Source of the DNA: Bacteroidota bacterium
Lineage (GTDB): Bacteria; Bacteroidota; Bacteroidia; Palsa-965
Assembly (NCBI GenBank): GCA_006218065.1
Contig: VBWE01000012.1
Location: forward strand, 177,111 to 241,110
Direction of reading: 5' to 3'
Length of the DNA: 64,000 bases
Position 1 is the first letter of the stretch; every line of letters begins with the position of its first letter. The translations under genes were made by a program, and so were the position numbers. Below, in pieces: positions 16,019 to 25,200 of the stretch. The notes under the pieces are model-generated. The model was not told where the DNA came from. It made no database searches and saw nothing but the letters and a program-made list of their open reading frames with translations.

Positions 16019-17680
16019 ATGTCTGTAAAACCCGGTTCAACAGAAAAAGTGAACATCGATTTCAATAAGAATGACGACAACCTGAGGCTGCTCGTTTCCG
16101 CGATGGAGAAACGCCTGGAGAAAATATACCTCGGTGGCGGCAAATCACGTATTGACAAACAGCACGAACAGGGAAAACTGACCGCGCGCGAGCGTATCGA
16201 TTACCTGTTAGATAAAGACAGTCCGCGTATCGAAATCGGCGCCTTTGCCGGTGACGATATGTATAAAGAATACGGCGGTTGTCCTGCCGGCGGAGCGGTT
16301 GTGATGATCGGTTACGTAAACGGACGCCAGTGCATCGTGGTAGCCAATGACGCAACCGTGAAAGCAGGCGCCTGGTTCCCGATCACCGGTAAAAAAAATC
16401 TCCGTGCACAGGAAATCGCCATGGAGAACCGGCTGCCGATCATTTACCTGGTGGACAGCGCCGGGGTTTTCCTGCCGATGCAGGATGAAATTTTCCCGGA
16501 CAAAGAAAACTTCGGGCGTATTTTCCGCAACAACGCGATCATGTCGTCGCAGGGCATCCTGCAGATTGCAGCCATTATGGGCAGCTGCGTTGCCGGCGGC
16601 GCGTACCTGCCGATCATGAGCGACGAAGCGATGATCGTGGACAAAACCGGCACCATTTTCCTGGCCGGATCCTATCTCGTGAAAGCGGCGATCGGTGAAA
16701 CCATTGACAACGAAACACTCGGCGGAGCAACCACGCATTGTGAAATTTCGGGTGTGACGGATTACAAATGCAAAGACGACCAGGATTGTCTTGATCGTAT
16801 CCGCCGCATCATGGACAAAGTGGGCGATTACGAAAAAGCCGGTTTCGACCGCAGCGCTCCCGCTCTTCCGAAAAAAAATCCGAAAGACATCCTCGGCATC
16901 ATCCCCGAATCGCGCGACAAAGCGTACGATATGCACGAAATTATTTACCGCCTGGTGGATAATTCCGAATTCGACGAGTATAAAGAATCCTACGGACAGT
17001 CGATCATCTGCGGCCTCGCGCGCATCGACGGCTGGGCTGTGGGTATCGTGGCCAACCAGCGCAAAGTGGTGAAAAGCAAGAAAGGCGAAATGCAGTTCGG
17101 CGGCGTAATTTATTCCGACTCTGCCGACAAAGCCGCGCGCTTCGTGATGAACTGCAACCAGAAAAAAATTCCGCTGCTCTTTTTGCAGGACGCCACCGGC
17201 TTCATGGTCGGATCGCGTTCCGAACAGGGCGGTATTATAAAAGACGGCGCCAAACTGGTGAACGCCATGAGCAATTCGGTCGTTCCGAAATTTACGGTCA
17301 TCATCGGCAATTCATTCGGCGCAGCCAATTACGCCATGTGCGGAAAAGCATATGATCCGCGCCTGATCGTGGGCTGGCCCACTGCGCAGCTCGCGGTGAT
17401 GGGTGGCGGGCAGGCGGCCAAAACGCTGCTGCAGATCCAGGTGAGTTCGCTTAAAGCGCAGGGCAAAGAAGAAATCACGCCCGAAGAAGAAAAGAAACTG
17501 CTCGACATGATCACCGACCGCTACAACAGCCAGATGACGCCGTACTATGCGGCCGCACGGTTGTGGCTCGACGCGATCATCAACCCGCTCGATACGCGCC
17601 AGTGGATCAGCATGGGTATCGAAGCGGCCAATCATGCGCCGATTACGAAAGCGTATAATGTAGGTGTGATACAGACTTGA
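16019..17680 (+). CDS. Acyl-CoA carboxylase, carboxyltransferase (beta) subunit
   Basis: This 553-residue biotin-dependent carboxyltransferase is most like the methylcrotonyl-CoA carboxylase beta subunit of leucine breakdown. Visible are the N-terminal KLTARERIDYLLD, the acyl-CoA-site glycine motif IMGSCVAGGAYLPIMSDEA, the methylcrotonyl-type FGRIFRNNAIMSSQGI, and the C-terminal half with DATGFMVGSRSEQGGIIKDGAKL and MGGGQAAKTL. Both crotonase-fold domains are complete. No biotin carboxylase or biotin carrier gene is adjacent, so the partner subunit is encoded elsewhere; propionyl- or geranyl-CoA specificity cannot be excluded. Its stop overlaps the next gene's start. Confidence 0.9.
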   Translation: MSVKPGSTEKVNIDFNKNDDNLRLLVSAMEKRLEKIYLGGGKSRIDKQHEQGKLTARERIDYLLDKDSPRIEIGAFAGDDMYKEYGGCPAGGAVVMIGYVNGRQCIVVANDATVKAGAWFPITGKKNLRAQEIAMENRLPIIYLVDSAGVFLPMQDEIFPDKENFGRIFRNNAIMSSQGILQIAAIMGSCVAGGAYLPIMSDEAMIVDKTGTIFLAGSYLVKAAIGETIDNETLGGATTHCEISGVTDYKCKDDQDCLDRIRRIMDKVGDYEKAGFDRSAPALPKKNPKDILGIIPESRDKAYDMHEIIYRLVDNSEFDEYKESYGQSIICGLARIDGWAVGIVANQRKVVKSKKGEMQFGGVIYSDSADKAARFVMNCNQKKIPLLFLQDATGFMVGSRSEQGGIIKDGAKLVNAMSNSVVPKFTVIIGNSFGAANYAMCGKAYDPRLIVGWPTAQLAVMGGGQAAKTLLQIQVSSLKAQGKEEITPEEEKKLLDMITDRYNSQMTPYYAAARLWLDAIINPLDTRQWISMGIEAANHAPITKAYNVGVIQT

Positions 17681-18177
17681 GCAACCAGCCATTTCTCGAC
17701 CTGTTGAATAATTCGGGGATTGCCCTGGAAATCTTCCTGCAAAAAATCCCGGGCGACAGCGCGGCAAAAACACCGGCTGCCGGAGGCTGGACCGTGCTCG
17801 AACAGCTCGAACATATTTTCATCGTGGAAAAAGGCGTTCGCAATGCGCTGCTGGCCCCGGGAAAAGAGAACGCACAGGAAAAAACCGAATTATACGGCGA
17901 TGCCCTGCTCGGGAAAAAAATGCGCGGCACGGGTAAATGGATGGCTCCCGATATGGTGAAACCCAAAGGCCGGTTTACCGATCTGCCCACCGTTAAAAAA
18001 GCCATCATCGAACAGCGCGCCTTCATCCGGCAGAAACTGGAGAATAACGAAATCGTTTTTGACAGTACGACTTTCCCTCACCCCATCATCGGGGAAATGA
18101 CCCGCGCCGACTGGTTTTATTTCATGGTGCACCATACGGAAAGGCATATGCGGCAGGTTGAGGAAATGCTCGGGTAA
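17677..18177 (+). CDS. DinB-like four-helix metal-binding protein
   Basis: The 166-residue protein has the DinB/DUF1569-like pattern: WTVLEQLEHIFIVEK with the first metal His, and the C-terminal DWFYFMVHHTERHMRQ supplying two more. Members are putative metal-dependent enzymes, some thiol-transferases, mostly uncharacterised. It starts with TTG at 17677, overlapping the carboxylase stop by four bases (TTGA), so translation is probably coupled. A second DinB-like gene lies at 19593; the two share little sequence. Confidence 0.8.
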   Translation: MSNQPFLDLLNNSGIALEIFLQKIPGDSAAKTPAAGGWTVLEQLEHIFIVEKGVRNALLAPGKENAQEKTELYGDALLGKKMRGTGKWMAPDMVKPKGRFTDLPTVKKAIIEQRAFIRQKLENNEIVFDSTTFPHPIIGEMTRADWFYFMVHHTERHMRQVEEMLG

Positions 18178-18264
18178 CAGGGACTTCCGGCCGGCCGGCA
18201 AAAGAGGTACAATTTTTGATGTCACTTTACGTTAACAATAGCATTAAGCCCAAAAAGGATCCTC

Positions 18265-18732
18265 ATGAAAAAAACGCTCGCTATCCTGTTTCTCTTCGTT
18301 GCCGCAACGGCTTTCAAACCGGCGGATGACGTGTCCAAAAAAGTGGTGGAATTCTGCAAAAACAATATGGGCAAAAAAGTGGATCGCGGCGAGTGCTGGG
18401 ATCTTGCCCGTTTTGCGCTAGATTACGCCAAAGCCGACTGGACCGCGCCGCACGATTACGGAACGAAAGTGGATTACAAAAAAGAAAAACTCAAAGGAGG
18501 CGATATTCTCCAGATGGAAAATGTTTCGTTCTCCTGGACAGAAGGCGAGTACACGTATTCCGCCACATTTCCGCATCACACGGCCGTGGTATATGAAGTG
18601 AAAGAAAACGGCAAAGTGGTTCTCGCGCATCAGAATTTCAACAATGTCCGTAAAGTGGTTACGCTCGAAATCAGCATGAGTGATATTACCGCGGGAACCG
18701 TGGAAGCATTCCGCCCCAGGGCCAAAAGCTGA
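18265..18732 (+). CDS. Secreted papain-like (CHAP/NlpC-like) small protein
   Basis: The 155-residue product has a signal peptide (1-17, MKKTLAILFLFVAATAF). The mature part has DRGECWDLARFALDYA with Cys44 at the start of a helix, the KGGDILQ turn (about 78-83), FPHHTAVVYEV with His104/His105 at the start of a strand, and LAHQNF at 120-125. Cys-helix, GDI turn, His-strand and a polar third residue match the order of the papain-like amidase folds (CHAP, NlpC/P60), so an envelope amidase or peptidase is a reasonable inference. It is shorter than standard NlpC/P60 proteins and has no cell-wall binding domain. Stand-alone gene with its own terminator. Confidence 0.6.
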   Translation: MKKTLAILFLFVAATAFKPADDVSKKVVEFCKNNMGKKVDRGECWDLARFALDYAKADWTAPHDYGTKVDYKKEKLKGGDILQMENVSFSWTEGEYTYSATFPHHTAVVYEVKENGKVVLAHQNFNNVRKVVTLEISMSDITAGTVEAFRPRAKS

Positions 18733-18759
18733 TACCTGTTTGTAAACTGTGAAAAGTAG

Positions 18760-18795
18760 TCCGCCGCAGCTTTAGCTCCGGCGGATTTTTCTTTT
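18760..18795 (+). terminator. Rho-independent terminator after the papain-like gene
   Basis: Stem TCCGCCG (18760-18766) pairs with CGGCGGA (18779-18785), followed by TTTTTCTTTTTT. It separates the papain-like gene from phzF-like. Confidence 0.85.
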
Positions 18796-18808
18796 TTACT
18801 TTCATCCC

Positions 18809-19591
18809 GTGAAAACGAAAATCTACCAGGTCGATGCTTTTGCAGAGCAGGTTTTCAGCGGGAACCCGGCCGCCGTTTGCCCGCTCGGGAGCTGGCTTCC
18901 GGATGAGATGATGCAGCACATCGCAGCCGAGAACAACCTGGCCGAAACCGCTTTCTTCGTGCCGCTGGGCGATGATTTCCATATCCGCTGGTTCACGCCT
19001 GCCGTCGAAGTCGATCTCTGCGGGCATGCCACGCTTGCCGCTGCGCACGTACTTTTCGAACACGAACAGTATGCACGCAAACAGATCCGCTTCCAGTCGC
19101 GCAGCGGCTGGCTCGAAGTTTCCAAAACAGCCGGCGGACTTACGCTAGATTTTCCCGCCGACGAATTGCAGCAGCTCACTCCCGATCCGGCCATGAACAA
19201 AGCGATCGGCGCCGTGCCGCTGGAAATATGGAAAGGCAAAACCGACTATATGCTCGTTTTTGAAAACCAGGAGCAGGTCGAAAAACTGCTGCCCGATTTC
19301 CGGCTGCTTGCGAAATCCGGAGGCCGGGGAATTATTGTCACCGCGCCGGGCAGGGACTGCGATTTTGTTTCCCGGTTTTTTGCACCGCAGGCGGGGATCG
19401 ATGAAGACCCGGTAACCGGTTCTGCGCATACTTCGCTCACGCCTTACTGGGCTGTCCGGCTGAAAAAAAATCCGCTCCGCGCGATGCAGGTTTCCAGGCG
19501 GGGAGGAAAACTGCTCTGCAGCATGAACGCGGGCCGTGTACTGATCGAAGGAAAAGCCATTACGTACCTCAAAGGAACAATCACTACCTGA
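18809..19591 (+). CDS. PhzF-family isomerase/epimerase
   Basis: The 260-residue protein has the PhzF fold signature: KIYQVDAFAEQVFSGNPAAVCPL, the catalytic glutamate Glu46 in ENNLAETAFFVP, DFHIRWFTPAVEVDLCGHATLAAAHVLF in domain one, and the mirror motif EDPVTGSAHTSLTPYW in domain two. PhzF family members isomerise or epimerise small acids; only one is a phenazine enzyme, and no phenazine genes are present here, so the substrate is unknown. Start codon GTG at 18809. It is followed 2 bases later by a DinB-like gene, so the two form an operon. Confidence 0.9.
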   Translation: MKTKIYQVDAFAEQVFSGNPAAVCPLGSWLPDEMMQHIAAENNLAETAFFVPLGDDFHIRWFTPAVEVDLCGHATLAAAHVLFEHEQYARKQIRFQSRSGWLEVSKTAGGLTLDFPADELQQLTPDPAMNKAIGAVPLEIWKGKTDYMLVFENQEQVEKLLPDFRLLAKSGGRGIIVTAPGRDCDFVSRFFAPQAGIDEDPVTGSAHTSLTPYWAVRLKKNPLRAMQVSRRGGKLLCSMNAGRVLIEGKAITYLKGTITT

Positions 19592-19592
19592 T

Positions 19593-20054
19593 ATGCTGCA
19601 CCCGACCCACATCCACCAACTCGAACATCAGCACGAACTTGTCGTTCAGATTTTCCGCCGGACTTCGCCCGCATCCTGGAAAGCGCAGCCCGAGCCCGGC
19701 AAATGGAGCATGCACGATCAGCTCGCACATCTTGCGCGGTACCAGCAGGTTTTCCTCGGACGCATGCAGGAAATACTGGATCACGACGGCGTTTCATTCC
19801 AGCGCTACGTAGCGGAAAACGATCCGCAGTTTGCGGTTACACAAAATGAATCAACCGAAAACCTGCTTGAACTGCTTTTAAAAACGCGTGCGGAAATCGT
19901 ATCGCGTGCGCATTCGCTTTCGGCAGAAGAATCCGGGCGCAAAGGCATTCACCCGGTCTTCGGCCCGATGGACATAACGACCTGGATCGAATTTTTTCTT
20001 GTTCATGAAGGGCATCACCTTTTTTCGGTTTTTAAATTGTCGAGGACTGCGTAG
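19593..20054 (+). CDS. DinB-like metal-binding protein
   Basis: The 153-residue four-helix protein has metal-ligand candidates in WSMHDQLAHLARYQQ and in the C-terminal FFLVHEGHHLFSVFKL, the DinB_2 arrangement, and an N-terminal KWSMHDQ motif like BshC/YfiT-type members. The function is not established. It begins 1 base after the PhzF stop, so co-expression is expected. A foldback repeat starts about 30 bases after its stop. Confidence 0.82.
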   Translation: MLHPTHIHQLEHQHELVVQIFRRTSPASWKAQPEPGKWSMHDQLAHLARYQQVFLGRMQEILDHDGVSFQRYVAENDPQFAVTQNESTENLLELLLKTRAEIVSRAHSLSAEESGRKGIHPVFGPMDITTWIEFFLVHEGHHLFSVFKLSRTA

Positions 20055-20080
20055 TGTATGGCATAAACGAAAGACTGTTT

Positions 20081-20257
20081 TCCGGGATATGAAATATGAG
20101 ACTTGAGATGTGAGATTGCGTGGTGTACAGGTCTCGGCTACCCCGCCTCCTCCGCCCCAGGCGGATACGGCGGGCAGGTGTTCGACCTGACAAGTAAGCT
20201 AAGCCGTGTAAGTATAAACGGTTGTCTCTAATCTCAAGTCTCATATTTCATATCCGG
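20081..20257. repeat. MITE-like element, left flank of EamA gene
   Basis: The terminal arms 20081-20108 and 20230-20257 are near-perfect inverted repeats (TCCGG-ATATGAAATATGAGACT and onward) made of GAGA/TATGA words. The interior carries GATTGCGTGGTGTACAGGTC, CTCGGCTAC, a CCGCC/GGCGG inverted repeat, CGACCTGACAAG and GTGTAAGTATAAACGGTTGT. The same interior occurs in reverse orientation at 21242-21389. Confidence 0.8.
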
Positions 20258-20278
20258 AAATAAAATTGCACAATCCCC

Positions 20279-21223
20279 ATGCCCGCTAAAGGAGAAATTG
20301 TCGCTTTGCTCACCACCTTATCGTGGAGCATTTGCATGTTCCCATTTACGGTGGCTGCACGAAAGCTCGGGGCGAATGTGCTGAATCACCTGCGCCTGCT
20401 TATGGCGGTGTTCCTGCTGACATTGATTCTTATAATCGGTTTTTCGTTTTCGCCATCGGATTTATTTACAGCTGCGGGAAGCAGGCAGTGGCTATGGCTG
20501 GGCATTTCCGGGATAACCGGTTTAACCATCGGCGACTATTTCGCTTTCCGTTCCATGTCGCTGCTCGGACCGCGGATGAGCAGTGTATTCAGTACTATGG
20601 CGCCGATGGCCGCGCTTTTTGCAGGGATGGCACTCCTGGACGAGTCGCTGAACCTTCCGGGGATTGCGGGGATGCTTATTACGCTGGCCGGTGTAACCTG
20701 GCTGGGGTTCAGCAAAAACGACCCGGCCGTTGTCCATCTTTCTGCGAAAGAGCGCTGGTCGGGACTTTTGTTCGCTTTTCTTTCGCCGGTTTGCCAGGGC
20801 GCGGGGCTGGCTTTTGCGCGTTACGGGCTGGAGCATGGTGACACGGACGCGGAACTTCTGCCCATACATGCTGCCTGGATGCGCATGTGCATTGCCACAG
20901 CTTCCCTGTTCCTGCTGAGTTTTTTCACCGGGCGGTTCCGTTCGGTTTACCGGCAGCTTCATGAAAAAAAAGGAGCGGGTACCGGCGCAGCTTTCCTGGG
21001 AACAGTATTCGGCCCGGTAGCCGGGGTAAGCCTTTCCATGTTTGCCATCGCGCTGATACCGGCATCGGTTGCGCAAACTATTTTTTCGCTCGTCCCTGTT
21101 TTTGTAACCGTTATCGCATTTGCTTTCTGGCGCGAACGGATCAGCTGGACTTCGGTTATTGCCATGCTTGTATCGGTTGCCGGCGTAATTCTGCTCGTAA
21201 GGAGAAATGATCTTGGGTTTTGA
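20279..21223 (+). CDS. EamA/DMT-superfamily transporter
   Basis: The 314-residue polytopic membrane protein has ten hydrophobic segments and two EamA repeats, for example GEIVALLTTLSWSICMF / GPRMSSVFSTMAPMAALFAGMALLDE and VAGVSLSMFAIALIPASVAQ / FTVIAFAFWRERISW. DMT transporters export amino acids, nucleobases or other metabolites; the substrate cannot be inferred. The gene is enclosed by oppositely oriented copies of a MITE-like element (20081-20257 and 21242-21389), so it may lie on an invertible or mobile segment. Confidence 0.9.
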   Translation: MPAKGEIVALLTTLSWSICMFPFTVAARKLGANVLNHLRLLMAVFLLTLILIIGFSFSPSDLFTAAGSRQWLWLGISGITGLTIGDYFAFRSMSLLGPRMSSVFSTMAPMAALFAGMALLDESLNLPGIAGMLITLAGVTWLGFSKNDPAVVHLSAKERWSGLLFAFLSPVCQGAGLAFARYGLEHGDTDAELLPIHAAWMRMCIATASLFLLSFFTGRFRSVYRQLHEKKGAGTGAAFLGTVFGPVAGVSLSMFAIALIPASVAQTIFSLVPVFVTVIAFAFWRERISWTSVIAMLVSVAGVILLVRRNDLGF

Positions 21224-21241
21224 TCCTTGTATTTTCAGGTT

Positions 21242-21389
21242 CAGATATGAGATGTGAGATTTGAGACAACCGTTTATGCTTACACGTTCCGGGTACTTGT
21301 CAGGTCGAGCGGTAGCCGAGACCTGTACACCACGCAATCTCAAGTCTCAAATCCAAGTCTCATGTCTCAAATCTCATGTCTCACATCTG
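21242..21389. repeat. MITE-like element, right flank of EamA gene
   Basis: The left arm is 21242-21266 (CAGATATGAGATGTGAGATT and onward); the right arm is 21337-21389, extended by extra CTCAAGTCTCAAAT words. The core, read on the other strand, matches the element at 20081-20257 (TTGTGTGG-type GATTGCGTGGTGTACAGGTC, CGCTCGACCTGACAAGTA, TATAAACGGTTGTCTC). It follows the EamA stop by about 20 bases. Confidence 0.8.
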
Positions 21390-21422
21390 CCCCGGGTACT
21401 TTCATTTCCCAAAACCACTTAC

Positions 21423-21430
21423 TAACTTTG
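21423..21430 (+). promoter_or_regulatory. Bacteroidota -7 box before HEAT-like gene
   Basis: TAACTTTG fits TAnnTTTG and ends 7 bases before the ATG at 21438, implying a leaderless transcript. Confidence 0.5.
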
Positions 21431-21437
21431 CCGCATC

Positions 21438-21971
21438 ATGCCTGATACCAGCAAGCATACAGAGCCGAGCAATGAGGATGCGCCGGATTATCTTTCACAT
21501 ATCGGTGAAAACTTCAGCAGCATTTATTTCGGCGCTATGCCGAAAGAACTTCAGCAGAAAAAAGACAGCAAAAAGATTGTCAGCCATATCATCGCCCTGC
21601 TTACCGACGGTCGGAACAGGAATATGAAGGACGATGTTTTGCTTATCCTGAAAAACAGTGACTCGGCCGATATCCTGGTCGATATCCTCAAATCAAAAGA
21701 GTACCGGGAACACCGGCGGACTATTGCAGCAGCTTGCTGGGAATCGGGAATTGATTTCAGCAAACACCTGGATGCATTTATCCGCATTGCCCTGGAGGAC
21801 AGTTACGAAACATGCCTGGAAGCGATGACGGTTATCGAGCAAATGCAGGGACCGTTTGAAGCTGAACAAATACATGCGGCGATCGGGCAGTTAAATGCCG
21901 GGAAAATCAGCGAAGACAAGCAGCTTATTGTATCTGATATCGAGCTTCGTCTCAGGAGTTTTTTAGCTTAA
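21438..21971 (+). CDS. HEAT-like helical protein
   Basis: This 177-residue soluble helical protein has short solenoid repeats (SKKIVSHIIALLTDGRNRNMKDDVLLILKN, SADILVDILKSKEYREHRRTIAAACWESG). No enzyme motif is seen. It may be an adaptor or scaffold; the family is not recognised with certainty. It stands alone between a repeat element and the long leader of the giant T9SS gene. The 283-base gap that follows (21972-22254) is AT-rich and holds only the next promoter. Confidence 0.55.
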   Translation: MPDTSKHTEPSNEDAPDYLSHIGENFSSIYFGAMPKELQQKKDSKKIVSHIIALLTDGRNRNMKDDVLLILKNSDSADILVDILKSKEYREHRRTIAAACWESGIDFSKHLDAFIRIALEDSYETCLEAMTVIEQMQGPFEAEQIHAAIGQLNAGKISEDKQLIVSDIELRLRSFLA

Positions 21972-22178
21972 ACTCTTCATAAAACACTATCCTTTTCAAC
22001 CATTTTTTTTCCGGCCGGGGCTTCTAAGGCTTTCAGTCAGTATTAGTGCGCACTTCATATAATGATCACAAGATGCTGATTACAAGCATATTAAATACAA
22101 TAATGTTGTTTTTAAAAAAGATACAGGCAAAAAATGAGAATTTATTAACAATTCTATGGTGTTAGCGACTGAGTTCCG

Positions 22179-22186
22179 TAAATTTG
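22179..22186 (+). promoter_or_regulatory. Bacteroidota -7 box of the giant T9SS gene
   Basis: TAAATTTG fits TAnnTTTG and is 68 bases upstream of the ATG at 22255, leaving a leader of about 60 bases. Confidence 0.5.
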
Positions 22187-22254
22187 CAGGAATTTAACAA
22201 GGCAATATCTCCCGCCCTTTAAGTTAAGCAATACACAACCAATTAAACACACAC

Positions 22255-25200
22255 ATGAAAAACAAGTACAGTTCCCTGGCAAGAGGAACGAGCAAATCGT
22301 TTCTCAAAATTTTTAGCTGGACATTGGTCGTTCTCTTCGCGACATTCGCCTCCGGCCTGAACGGGCAGGTCAGCTCTTACACATTCAGTTCAAGCACTGG
22401 AACGTATACCCCGATTTCGGGTGGTACACAGCTTGGAACTGCCACAACCGACGATGATGTTTTCGGTGCGCTGCCGATCGGTTTCAGTTTCTGCTATAAT
22501 GGAACTACATACACCACTTTCGGTGTGAACTCCAACGGCTGGATCAGTCTCGGGTCGACTACGCCGGCGAGCAGTTATACTGCATTAAGTACAGGATCTA
22601 CAAATAATGTTATCGCGGGATTCAATTTCGACATCCAGGGAGAACCGACAACGGGCTACCTTCAGTACCTGACTACAGGTGTTTCTCCTAACCAGACACT
22701 GATTGTGCAATGGACAGATTTTGATGCGTTTTCCAGTACAACCAATACGGATAACTATAACTTTCAGATTCGTCTGAATGAAACGAGCAACACGATCGAA
22801 GTTGTTTATGGGTCTTATACGGTAAATGCCGCTTTCCGTGCTGCCCAGGTAGGTTTGCGCGGCGCAACGAATGCCGATTTCAACAACCGCATGGTATCGA
22901 ACGGCGTGAATACGTGGGCTACTACCCTGCCCGGATCTTCCAATGCCGACATCTGCGAAGTGAACAACCTGCCCCTGGTTCCTGCCAGCGGCCTCACGTT
23001 TACATGGACGCTTCCCGCTGCACCTGCAACGCCTATTAACGGAACATTCACAGCCGTTACAACGTCGGGCATGACTGTGAACTGGGAAGATAACTCGACC
23101 AACGAAGCCAACTTTATTGTTCAGCGTTCAACGGACAACATTGTTTTCACGACAGTAGCAACCATTCCTTCGACTTCAATCGGTACTACAGGCACTCCTT
23201 ATAACTATGTTGCAACAGGCCTGTTCAGCAACACACTTTACTACTGGCGCATCATTTCTTCCAATGCCAACTGCGGCAGTTCCTTCCTGGCCATGCAGCA
23301 GACCACCCTTTCGGGAACGATGTGCGGTACGTATACCGTAGGGCCTACAGGCACCTACACTTCACTTACTGCGGCTTTTGCAGCTGTCGCAGCCAACGGG
23401 GTACTTTGTCCGCTGGTATTCGACCTCCAGGCAGCTTATGTAAGTACGGTTGAAACTTTCCCGATCACCATTCCATTCCTTGGCACAGGCCCCGGTACAA
23501 ACATTACGGTTCGCCCGGAACTTGGCGCGACCAACCTCTCCATTACGAGTAACGCAACACAAACGATTCTTTTCAATGGTGCGACTTATGTGACATTTGA
23601 CGGTCGTCCGGGTAGTTCCGGGATTGTCCGCGAACTGACCATTGCAAATACAATTACCACAGGAACGGCAGCCAGCTTCACCGGTGATGCATCCAACTGC
23701 GGTTTTATGTATTGCAATATTGAAGGTGTTACTACCGGTACAACCAACGGCGTTATTGCTTTTACGAGCAGCACAACCAACGTTGGTCAGAGCGGGCACA
23801 ACATCAACAACTGCGAATTCCGCCCGGGCGCAAGCACACCGCAGCAGTTTATTTATTCGGTCAACTCCACTGTGGGTGCATTCAACAGCGCGACGATATC
23901 GAACAACTTCATTCACGACTGGTTTCTTGCAACGTCTGCCAACAACGCGATCAACGTAGCAAACGGTAATACGAACTGGACCATCAGCAATAACAGCTTC
24001 TACCAGACCGCGAACCGTACATATACTACGGCTGCAACGCATAACGCCATCACCTTCAGTTCCGCAACAAACAGTTACGGTCATACCGTGAGCGGCAACT
24101 TCATCGGCGGAACAGCAGCAAGCTGCGGCGGAACGCCGTGGACTATGCTCGGCGCAGTAGCTTCCCGTTTTATCGGGATCAACATGACCGTTGGAACGGT
24201 TGCTGCATCCAACGTACAGGGCAACACGATCCGGAATTTTTCTTTTGCCACAACCAGCGGTGCAACAACCCTGAACGGTATCTGGGCGGGAATTAGCATC
24301 ACCTCGGGTAACGTGAACGTGGGAACCACCACGCCCAATACAATCGGCAGCACGACAACGAACGGCGCAGTTACGGCTACCACTACTGTCAGCGGAGGTT
24401 TGCTCGTCGGCATTAACTCCAGCGCAGCTGCAGCCGCTATTAATATTGCCAACAATATGGTGGGCGGGTTGACCTGCCTCGGAAGTACCGCGACAATTGT
24501 AACGAGCGTGGTCGGTATCCAGGCTTCGTCCAGCAGCACGATCACGATTACCGGGAATACCGTGGGCAGCACCACGATGAACAACAGCCTGATCAACGCA
24601 ACCGGTACGGTGACAACAACCAACCATGTAACCGGGATTTTGTGCACATCTACGTCCGCCAATACGATCACGAACAATACAATCATGAACCTGAGCGGCG
24701 TTTCGTCCAGCACCTCGACAGGCGCACAGGTTCGCGGTATTGTTGCGACAACCGGGTTGAATACGATCACCGGCAATACGATCAGTAATCTCGCGAACCT
24801 TTCCCCGCAGGCAGGCACAACAACAACCTCGTCGGTTCTTGGTATCAGCCAGCAGTCCACATCGACGCTGATGGCCCACAACGTTTCCAACAATACCATC
24901 ACCAACCTGGGTAACGGCGCCACTACAGCATCGAACGTTTCGGTAACCGGTATTTACATGACAGGTTCTACTACGCAGTTGACCAACCAGGTAAGCCGCA
25001 ATACCATCCGGGCGCTGGCCAGCGCATCCACCGGTTCGCCTGTCATTTCGGGCATCCAGATCAACGGCGGTATTATACGCGTATATAACAACATGGTCAT
25101 GCTCGGCCTGGATGCAGCCGGTTCTGCGATAACGGCAGCACATGAATTCAACGGCATTTACAAAACCACGGCAAACCGCGCTTCTATCCTGTTCAACTCG

